A stretch of DNA of 54,559 nt from Frigoribacterium sp. MEB024 (GTDB lineage Bacteria; Actinomycetota; Actinomycetes; Actinomycetales; Microbacteriaceae): NCBI RefSeq assembly GCF_000878135.1, contig NZ_JXQZ01000135.1:1-54559 (forward strand), read 5' to 3'. The translations under genes and the position numbers were made by a program. The notes under the pieces were generated by a model, which did no database searches, was not told the origin of the DNA, and saw nothing but the letters and a program-made list of their open reading frames with translations. Positions 10,161 through 17,649 of this stretch are shown here, one piece after another; the first letter of the stretch is position 1, and each line of letters begins with the position of its first letter.

Positions 10161-11402
10161 ATGCCGACCCCCGTCAACCCGCCGCGCGGCATGCGCGACC
10201 ACCTGCCCGCCGACAAGAGGCGCCGCGAGGGCGTCCTCTCGGTCATCCGGGGCGTCTACCGCTCCTACGGCTTCGACGAGATCGAGACCCCCGTCGTCGA
10301 AGAGAGCTCGCGCCTCCATTCGGGTCTGGGGGGCGACAACGAGAAGCAGGTATTCGCCGTGCTCCGGCGCGGCCTCGACCTCGACGACCTGCGGTCGGCC
10401 GAGAGCGTGCTCGGACTCGCCGATCTGGGGCTCCGTTTCGACCTCACGGTGCCGCTCGCACGCTTCTACGCGTCACACCGAGCCGAGCTCCCGACGGTCT
10501 TCCGCTCCGTGCAGATCGCTCCGGTGTGGCGGGCCGAGCGTCCGCAGAGGGGGCGCTACCGCCAGTTCGTCCAGTGCGACATCGACGTCCTGGGCGAGGC
10601 CGGGCCCCTGGCCGAGATCGAACTGATCCAGGCCACGACCGCCGTGCTCGACGCCCTCGGTCTCACCGGGACGACGATCCGCGTGAACGACCGCCGCATC
10701 CTGCTGGCGATGCTCGCGCACTGGGCCGTGCCCGAGGCGCTCACCGACCAGGCGCTGATCGTCGTCGACAAGCTCGACAAGATCGGCGTCGACGGAGTCG
10801 TGGCCGAACTCGTCGACCTCGGCGTCACCACTCCCGGTCTCGGCGAGGCGCTCACCCAGCTGGCCGACGCGTCCTGGGCCACCGGCGAGGCCGACGACGC
10901 TCCGTGGCTCGACCGCGCGGCCTTCGCCGACCTGGTCGCGCTGCGCGAGGCACTGCCGGGATCGACCCTCGAGTTCGATCCGACCCTGGTCCGTGGCATG
11001 GGCTACTACACGGGCACGATCTTCGAGATCGCCCACCCCGACGTGCCCTACTCGCTCGGCGGTGGCGGTCGCTACGACGGCATGATCGGCCGCTTCCTCG
11101 GCAGCGACGTGCCCGCGGCCGGTTTCTCACTGGGATTCGAACGCCTCGTCGACCTGGTGACGCTCGAGGCCGACGGCGACGAGGGTCTCGCGCTGGTCTA
11201 CGACAAGAAGGTCGAACCGGTCGAGCTGCTCGCCCTCCAGCGTGCGCTCCTGGCGGGCGGTGAGCGACGCGTACGCCTCGAGAAGAAGGCCAAGAACTTC
11301 ACCAACCAGCTCGACGGCCTGGCGGCGGCGGGCTTCGGCCGGTTCGTGACCGTGCGCGGGGGCGAGTCGGTCGCCGACCTCGAGGTCCGCACGATCGGCT
11401 GA
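10161..11402 (+). CDS. hisS: Histidine--tRNA ligase
   Basis: This class II synthetase charges tRNA-His. The protein is 413 residues. Motif 1 covers PRGMRDHLPADKRRREGVL. Motif 2 covers IAPVWRAERPQRGRYRQF, followed by QCDIDVLGE. The HisRS-specific block is VRGMGYYTGTIFEIAH, and motif 3 contains GFSLGFERL. The anticodon-binding domain is compact (about 90 residues after motif 3). I start at ATG 10161 because homology begins immediately (MPTPVNPPRGMRDH); a GTG 20 codons upstream adds unrelated residues. A weak -10-like GATGAT lies 6 nt before the ATG. It is followed by eno, which has its own promoter and a good ribosome site. Confidence 0.95.
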   Translation: MPTPVNPPRGMRDHLPADKRRREGVLSVIRGVYRSYGFDEIETPVVEESSRLHSGLGGDNEKQVFAVLRRGLDLDDLRSAESVLGLADLGLRFDLTVPLARFYASHRAELPTVFRSVQIAPVWRAERPQRGRYRQFVQCDIDVLGEAGPLAEIELIQATTAVLDALGLTGTTIRVNDRRILLAMLAHWAVPEALTDQALIVVDKLDKIGVDGVVAELVDLGVTTPGLGEALTQLADASWATGEADDAPWLDRAAFADLVALREALPGSTLEFDPTLVRGMGYYTGTIFEIAHPDVPYSLGGGGRYDGMIGRFLGSDVPAAGFSLGFERLVDLVTLEADGDEGLALVYDKKVEPVELLALQRALLAGGERRVRLEKKAKNFTNQLDGLAAAGFGRFVTVRGGESVADLEVRTIG

Positions 11403-12785
<1,383 letters not shown>

Positions 12786-12858
12786 CGCGACCCGCGCCTC
12801 CTCGGGGCCCGTCCTGCTCGTGCGGGGCGGGCCTCCGTCGTTCCCCAGAGACGTCGTT

Positions 12859-12864
12859 TAGGCT
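12859..12864 (+). promoter_or_regulatory. ftsB -10 box, leaderless
   Basis: TAGGCT ends 6 nt before ATG 12871 and there is no ribosome-binding site. This is the cleanest leaderless promoter in the window. Confidence 0.6.
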
Positions 12865-12870
12865 CGTCGC

Positions 12871-13428
12871 ATGCCCCGTGAGACCGCGAACCGCCGTGTG
12901 CCGGTGACCCTGCCGACCGGCGAGACGCCGACGGGCCACTGGCTGCGCTCCATCCGGTTCTCGGGATTCAGCGTGCTCATGCTGGTCATCCTCGTCATGT
13001 TCGTCGTCATCCTCGCCCCCTCGCTGCGCACCCTGATCCAGCAGCAGCAGCAGATCGCCGCCCTTCAGGACGACGTCCGGCAGCAAGAGCAGTCCGTCGA
13101 CGAGTTGAAAGAGGACGTCGCGCGGTGGAGCGACCCGGCGTACATCGAGGCGCAGGCGCGTGATCGCCTGCTCTACGTCTATCCCGGCGAGTACAGCTAC
13201 CTCGTGATGGGCGACGACGCGGCTCAGACCCCCGGCACGGCTCCGGGCACCGGTACGACGATCAGCGATTCGCTGCAGACGCCCCAGGTCGACTGGGTGG
13301 CGGCCATGACGGCCTCGGTGCTCGACGCCGGCCTGAGCGACGAACCCGCGACCGAACTCGTGGCCCCCGACATCAGCGGCAGCCAGGTGCCCGCCCCGAC
13401 CTCCGAGCAGACAGGTGGCACGCCGTGA
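12871..13428 (+). CDS. ftsB: FtsB/DivIC-family septum formation initiator
   Basis: FtsB is a bitopic division protein that links early and late divisome proteins through FtsL/FtsQ. The 185-residue protein has a basic cytoplasmic N-terminus, one membrane helix near residues 31-50 (FSGFSVLMLVILVMFVVIL), a periplasm-side coiled coil (LRTLIQQQQQIAALQDDV, about 52-85) and the family block WSDPAYIEAQARDRLLYVYPGE. The C-terminus is long, Thr/Pro/Ser-rich and probably disordered. It overlaps the next gene by 4 bp (GTGA), so the two are translationally coupled. The position after eno matches other actinobacteria. Confidence 0.9.
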   Translation: MPRETANRRVPVTLPTGETPTGHWLRSIRFSGFSVLMLVILVMFVVILAPSLRTLIQQQQQIAALQDDVRQQEQSVDELKEDVARWSDPAYIEAQARDRLLYVYPGEYSYLVMGDDAAQTPGTAPGTGTTISDSLQTPQVDWVAAMTASVLDAGLSDEPATELVAPDISGSQVPAPTSEQTGGTP

Positions 13429-13982
13429 CCACGCCCCCCTTCGACCCCGTCACCGACCACGACGTCCGCGTCGTGACGGCCCAGCTCGGGCGCCCCGCGC
13501 GCGACGTGATCGGCATCGCCGCGCGGTGCGTCTGCGGTGCACCCACCGTCGTGGCGACGAGGCCTCGTCTGACCGACGGCACGCCCTTCCCGACGCTCTA
13601 CTACCTGTGCCACCCCGGTGCCACGGCTGCCGTGTCGACCCTCGAGGCCACCGGGGTGATGGCCGAGTTCACCGACCTCCTCGAGTCCGACCCCGCGCTA
13701 CGGAGCCGGTACCAGGCCGCCCACGAGGCCTACCTGGCCGACCGTGAGGGCATCGAGCACGTCGACGAGATCGATCACGTCACGGCGGGCGGCATGCCCG
13801 AGCGGATCAAGTGCCTGCACGCCCTCGTCGGCCACTCGTTGGCCGCCGGGCCGGGCGTCAATCCGTTCGGAGACCTCGCCCTCGAGCGCGCGTCGTGGAG
13901 TCCCGACGTGTGCCGGTGCCCCGACTTCCTGGCCGACGACCAACCGTCCGTCGCCGCTTCCGCGATCCGCGGGGGAGCCTGA
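13425..13982 (+). CDS. DUF501 domain protein
   Basis: This 185-residue cytoplasmic protein belongs to the DUF501 family, found in actinobacteria next to eno and ftsB. No biochemical role is established. Visible conserved features are a Cys pair (CVCGAP), YYLCHPGA, the ERIKCLHALVGHSLA block and a C-terminal CRCPDF, so four to six Cys and two His could bind a metal (inference). GTG 13425 overlaps the ftsB stop by 4 bp. A subtilisin-like protease starts 5 nt downstream, so ftsB, DUF501 and the protease probably form one operon. Confidence 0.85.
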   Translation: MTTPPFDPVTDHDVRVVTAQLGRPARDVIGIAARCVCGAPTVVATRPRLTDGTPFPTLYYLCHPGATAAVSTLEATGVMAEFTDLLESDPALRSRYQAAHEAYLADREGIEHVDEIDHVTAGGMPERIKCLHALVGHSLAAGPGVNPFGDLALERASWSPDVCRCPDFLADDQPSVAASAIRGGA

Positions 13983-13987
13983 CGCGC

Positions 13988-15235
13988 GTGCGCCGTTCCG
14001 GGGGGTTCGTGGTGGCGATCGTGCTGGGGGCCCTGGTCGCGGCCGTCGTGCCGGCGTCGGCCGCGTCGGCCGATCAGGTGCGAGACGCCGAGTACTGGCT
14101 CGCCGACTACGGCATCCAGCGGGCGTGGCAGACGACACGTGGTGCGGGGACGACCGTGGCGGTGATCGACACCGGTGTCGATTCGTCGGTGCGTGAACTC
14201 CAGGGCGCCGTCGTCGGCGGCACGGACGTCTCGGGGCTCGGCTCGCCCGACGGCCAGACGCCGGTCGGCGAGGACCCCAACCACGGCACGCTGGTCGGAT
14301 CGATGGTCGCGGGCCGCGGCACCGGGTCGGGCGACGGTGTGATCGGTGTCGCGCCCGAGGCCGACCTGCTCTCGGTGTCGGTGGGCTTCGGCTCGACGGC
14401 CGTGGACTCCGACGACCAGATCGCCCGAGCCGTGCGCTGGGCGGTCGATGCCGGGGCGGACGTCATCAACATGTCCCTCACCCGCAACACGCTCGACTGG
14501 CCGACCAGTTGGGACGACGCCTTCCTCTACGCCATGCAGCACGACGTCGTCGTCGTCGCGGCGGCCGGCAACCGCGGCAGCGGGACGACCGAGGTGGGTG
14601 CACCGGCGACGATGCCGGGCGTCCTGACCGTCGCCGGGGTGGACCGGCAAGGAACGGCGAGCTTCGACGCGTCGAGTCAGGGCATCACGATCGGCGTGGC
14701 CGCTCCCAGCGAAGACCTGGTGGGTGTCGGTCCCGGCGACGTCCACTACAGCTGGAGCGGCACGAGCGGGGCCACCCCCCTCGTCGCGGGCATCGTCGCG
14801 CTCGTGCGCAGTGCCCACCCCGAGCTCGACGCCGACGACGTCATCAACCGAGTGGTGGCGACGGCCGCCCCGAAGGGCACCACGACCCCCGACCCCCTGT
14901 ACGGCTACGGGCTCGTCGACGCCGCGGCGGCCGTCACCGCCTCGGTGCCGACGGTCGCCGAGAACCCGATGGGCGACCTGGCCGAGTGGATCAGGGTGCA
15001 CCGGCGAGCGGACGTGCCGGCGCCGTCGGCGCAGGCGTCGAACCCGGCCGTCGAGGCGCCCGTGCCGACGCCGGTGACCGATCCGGGGCAGCCGTTGGCG
15101 GTCCTGCTGCCCACCGTCGAGACCATGAGGTCCACGGGCATCCCCTTGATCGTGTTCACGGTCTTCGGCGGAGCGGCCGTGCTCGTCGCCGTCGGCGCGG
15201 TCCGCCAGTTCAGGCGTGCGCGGCGGTCGGGGTAA
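13988..15235 (+). CDS. Membrane-anchored subtilisin-like (S8) serine protease
   Basis: This is a 415-residue exported protease. A signal peptide (VVAIVLGALVAAVVPASAASA, residues 8-28) precedes the S8 domain with the complete triad: Asp61 in AVIDTGVDSS, His99 in DPNHGTLVGSM and Ser260 in GTSGATPLVAG. The oxyanion Asn is in VVVAAAGNRGS. After a Pro/Ala-rich linker, a hydrophobic helix (IPLIVFTVFGGAAVLVAVGAV) and an RRARR tail anchor the C-terminus. The layout resembles mycosins of type VII secretion, but no ESX gene lies nearby. GTG 13988, 5 nt after DUF501, is chosen because the signal peptide then starts correctly. Its substrate is unknown. Confidence 0.88.
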   Translation: MRRSGGFVVAIVLGALVAAVVPASAASADQVRDAEYWLADYGIQRAWQTTRGAGTTVAVIDTGVDSSVRELQGAVVGGTDVSGLGSPDGQTPVGEDPNHGTLVGSMVAGRGTGSGDGVIGVAPEADLLSVSVGFGSTAVDSDDQIARAVRWAVDAGADVINMSLTRNTLDWPTSWDDAFLYAMQHDVVVVAAAGNRGSGTTEVGAPATMPGVLTVAGVDRQGTASFDASSQGITIGVAAPSEDLVGVGPGDVHYSWSGTSGATPLVAGIVALVRSAHPELDADDVINRVVATAAPKGTTTPDPLYGYGLVDAAAAVTASVPTVAENPMGDLAEWIRVHRRADVPAPSAQASNPAVEAPVPTPVTDPGQPLAVLLPTVETMRSTGIPLIVFTVFGGAAVLVAVGAVRQFRRARRSG

Positions 15236-15238
15236 GGT
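15233..15238 (+). promoter_or_regulatory. Promoter of the NADH dehydrogenase gene
   Basis: TAAGGT overlaps the stop codon of the protease gene, 36 bp before GTG 15275. The ribosome site AAGGAG lies about 9 nt before that start. Confidence 0.45.
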
Positions 15239-15274
15239 CGTCTGCGACACCCCCACCTCAAGGAGACATTCGCC

Positions 15275-16834
15275 GTGCCCAAAATCCTGATCGTCGGCGG
15301 CGGCTACGCCGGTTTCTACACCGCCTGGAAGCTCGAGAAATGGCTGCGCGCGGGTGAGGCCGAGGTCACGATCGTCGACCCGTTGCCCTACATGACGTAC
15401 CAGCCGTTCCTGCCCGAGGTGGCCGCCGGCTCGATCGAGCCGCGCCACGCGGTCGTCGCCCTCCGACGCCACCTCAAGAAGACGAACGTCGTCACGGCGA
15501 AGGTCACCGGCGTGGACCACGCTTCGCGGACCGCCACCATCACGCCCGAGGTGGGCGACGCCTGGACGATGCAGTACGACCAGATCGTCATGACGGCCGG
15601 TGCCGTGTCCCGCACCTTCCCGATCCCGGGCGTGGCCGACGAGGCCATCGGCCTCAAGACCATCGAAGAGGCCGCCGCGATCCGCGACAAGGTGCTCACG
15701 AACTTCCAGAAGGCGGCGAACCTGCCGGCCGGTCCCGAGCGAGACCGTCTGCTCACGGTCGTCGTCGTCGGCGGTGGCTTCGCCGGCATCGAGGTCTTCG
15801 CCGAACTGCGCAGCTTCGCCAGCGACCTGCTCAAGAACTACCCCGACCTCACCATCGACGACACGCACTTCCACCTCGTCGAGGCGATGGGCCGCATCAT
15901 GCCCGAGGTCTCGCTCGAGACGAGCCACTGGGTGCTCAAGAACCTCGCCGAACGCGCCGCCACGGTCCACCTCGACACGCAGCTGCAGTCGGCGGTCGGC
16001 GGCAAGATCGAACTCTCCACCGGTGAGTCGTTCGAGTCCGACCTCATCGTCTGGACGGCCGGCGTCATGGCCAACCCGATGGTCCGCGGCACCGACTTCC
16101 CGCTCGAGCAGCGCGGACGCATCACCGTCAAGGCCGACCTGCGCATCGTCGACGGCGAGACCGTCGTCCCCGACGCCTGGGCCTGTGGCGACGTCGCCGC
16201 CACCCCCGACCTCACCGGGAAGGGCGTGGGCGGGTTCTGCGTCCCGAACGCCCAGCACGCCGTCCGCATGGGCAAGCGCCTCGCGAAGAACATCGTCGCG
16301 TCGCTCCGTGGTGAGGGCCTCGTCGACTACAAGCACGAGAACCTCGGTGCCGTCGCCGGCCTCGGTCTGAACGTCGGGGTCTTCCAGAGCGGCAAGTTCG
16401 CCATGAAGGGTTTCCCGGCCTGGGCCGCCCACCGTGGGTACCACGGCATGGCCATGCCGTCGTTCGAGCGCAAGTTCCGCGTCGTGGGCGGCTGGTGGAA
16501 CAACTTCTGGTTGGGGCGCGACATCGTGTCGCTCGACAACCGTGAGCGTCCCCGCGCGGCCTTCGAAGAGTTCGCCTCGCGTCCCAAGCCGGCCGTCGAG
16601 GCGCCCGCCGAGGCGACCGCTCCCGCATCCGTCGGTGCCGGCCAGCCCGCCGGCGAGGCCGGTCCCGCGTACGCGAACCCGGTCGAGGACGACGGCACGG
16701 CGAAGAAGGGCACGGCCGAAGGGGTCGAGGCCGCTGCGAAGGCTCCTCGCAAAACTCCCGCCCGCAAGCCCGCCGCCAAGAAGACGGCGACCGGCGAGAC
16801 CGCGGCAACCGACGGAGCAACCGCCTCCGAGTGA
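15275..16834 (+). CDS. ndh: Type II NADH dehydrogenase (FAD-dependent oxidoreductase)
   Basis: The product is probably a non-proton-pumping NADH:menaquinone oxidoreductase on the inner face of the membrane. The protein is 519 residues. An FAD-binding GGGYAGFYTAWKLE motif sits at the N-terminus, a second Rossmann motif VVVGGGFAGIEVFAEL binds NADH, and ACGDVAATPDLTGKGVGGFCVPNAQHA is the family quinone/FAD block. The catalytic region ends near residue 425. The last 90 residues are an unusual Ala/Pro/Lys tail, including KAPRKTPARKPAAKKTA, resembling histone H1-like linkers. GTG 15275 has a good ribosome site. Other FAD oxidoreductases of this fold exist, so quinone specificity is inferred. Confidence 0.85.
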   Translation: MPKILIVGGGYAGFYTAWKLEKWLRAGEAEVTIVDPLPYMTYQPFLPEVAAGSIEPRHAVVALRRHLKKTNVVTAKVTGVDHASRTATITPEVGDAWTMQYDQIVMTAGAVSRTFPIPGVADEAIGLKTIEEAAAIRDKVLTNFQKAANLPAGPERDRLLTVVVVGGGFAGIEVFAELRSFASDLLKNYPDLTIDDTHFHLVEAMGRIMPEVSLETSHWVLKNLAERAATVHLDTQLQSAVGGKIELSTGESFESDLIVWTAGVMANPMVRGTDFPLEQRGRITVKADLRIVDGETVVPDAWACGDVAATPDLTGKGVGGFCVPNAQHAVRMGKRLAKNIVASLRGEGLVDYKHENLGAVAGLGLNVGVFQSGKFAMKGFPAWAAHRGYHGMAMPSFERKFRVVGGWWNNFWLGRDIVSLDNRERPRAAFEEFASRPKPAVEAPAEATAPASVGAGQPAGEAGPAYANPVEDDGTAKKGTAEGVEAAAKAPRKTPARKPAAKKTATGETAATDGATASE

Positions 16835-16851
16835 CCCTCGAGCACGTTCGA

Positions 16852-16886
16852 GACGCCCGCCCGCTGCCTGCAGCGTGGCGGGCGTC
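16852..16886 (+). terminator. Terminator hairpin after ndh
   Basis: The 10-bp arms GACGCCCGCC (16852-16861) and GGCGGGCGTC (16877-16886) are perfect, and the space between them folds further (GCTGC/GCAGC). It lies 17 nt after the ndh stop and just before the tRNA promoter. Confidence 0.7.
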
Positions 16887-16895
16887 CGCGTCTCG

Positions 16896-16901
16896 TAGGC
16901 T
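16896..16901 (+). promoter_or_regulatory. tRNA promoter -10 box
   Basis: TAGGCT lies 10 bp before the 5' end of the mature tRNA, so the primary transcript would carry only a few 5' leader bases. Confidence 0.5.
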
Positions 16902-16911
16902 GGTCGTTCGG

Positions 16912-16985
16912 GCCCCCGTAGCCCAATCGGCAGAGGCAGGCGACTTAAAATCGCTTCAGTCAGGGTTCGAGTCCCTGCGGGGGCA
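16912..16985 (+). tRNA. tRNA with anticodon UAA (Leu), short variable loop
   Basis: The cloverleaf is complete: 7-bp acceptor stem (GCCCCCG/CGGGGGC), 3-4 bp D stem, 5-bp anticodon stem (16939-16943 with 16951-16955), loop CTTAAAA with anticodon TAA at 16946-16948, and T arm CAGGG-TTCGAGT-CCCTG. Discriminator A is at 16985. Genomic sequence continues CCT, so the CCA end must be completed enzymatically. The anticodon reads UUA leucine codons. The variable region is only 5 nt (16956-16960), whereas leucine tRNAs normally have a long variable arm; this is noted as a finding. Confidence 0.9.
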
Positions 16986-17209
16986 CCTGCCACCCGTGGC
17001 TGCACGGGGCACCTGCCCCCGAGGCGGCACGAGGACCTGTGCCCTGAGGCTGGGGGCCCGCCCGCGCCTCCGTCCCCTTGTGGAACGCAGCCTCTCGTCG
17101 TCGACCCCGCCCGCGCCTCCTGATGTCGGCCGCGCCTGTCGCCCCGCCGCGCCCTGATGCGCCAGCCCCCGCCTCTCCAGCGCCGCGCCTCGCCGTCGCC
17201 TCCGCGCGC

Positions 17210-17284
17210 GTCGGCAACTCAGGAAATCGGCATGCTGGTGGGCGTGCAGCGCCCGCCGCTGTGTCGTTCTGCTGAGTTGTCGTC
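17210..17284 (-). repeat. 75-bp inverted-repeat element, copy 4 (diverged)
   Basis: It begins GTCGGCAACTCAGGA and ends GAGTTGTCGTC, with two terminal mismatches, and is still exactly 75 bp. The AGGA after the left end is characteristic of the right arm of copies 1-3, so the copy is probably inverted. Confidence 0.65.
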
Positions 17285-17355
17285 TGCGGTCGGGGCTCTG
17301 TCCGGCGGCCGGGACAACCGTCTCACCCGCTTCGCCGCGCCGCTCCCGCCCCGGC

Positions 17356-17390
17356 CGCCTCGCCTCGCCTCGCCTCGCCTGGCCTCGCCT
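17356..17390 (+). repeat. Pentanucleotide run (CGCCT)n
   Basis: Seven consecutive pentamers, six CGCCT and one GGCCT variant, lie between two 75-bp elements. It is a candidate for slipped-strand length variation. Confidence 0.75.
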
Positions 17391-17412
17391 CGCCATGCTC
17401 TGCCTGCGGGTC

Positions 17413-17487
17413 GTCGGCAACTCAGGAGATCGGCGCCTTCGCGGGGCCGGCGAGCCTGTTCGTGCGTCGTCCACCTGACGTGCCGAC
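17413..17487 (-). repeat. 75-bp inverted-repeat element, copy 5 (diverged)
   Basis: The left end GTCGGCAACTC is intact and is followed by AGGAGATCGG. The right end reads GACGTGCCGAC. Length is again 75 bp although the core has diverged. Confidence 0.6.
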
Positions 17488-17649
17488 GACGGCGGTCGCA
17501 GGAGGCGCGGCGCGACCCGGGACTGCAGTCGGGGGCATCGCAGTCAGGGGGTGGCAGTCGGCAGGATCACCGTCGGCCGGACCGCAGTCGGCGGTCTGGC
17601 GCCCGGCCGGGCCACGGCACGCGTGGCCACCGCCAAGGGGCGCGTCGGG

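Larger units (their letters stand above)
16986..17649. other. Repeat-rich intergenic region after the tRNA
   Basis: I see no gene in these 664 bp. The stretch holds two diverged 75-bp elements (17210-17284, 17413-17487), a CGCCT pentanucleotide run (17356-17390), and three copies of the GGAGGCGCGG word (17062 and 17111 in reverse, 17501 forward). Two facing copies of the word (17111 and 17501) bracket most of the repeats. The end near 17520-17640 is a GC-rich stretch with several ACCGCAGTCGG-like repeats and lies downstream of the minus-strand gene. Confidence 0.7.

Noticed and set aside
13775-17005. A minus-strand open frame of about 1070 codons opposite the protease and ndh genes
   Set aside because: It runs antisense through two well-supported genes and across the tRNA, with no homology-like motifs.
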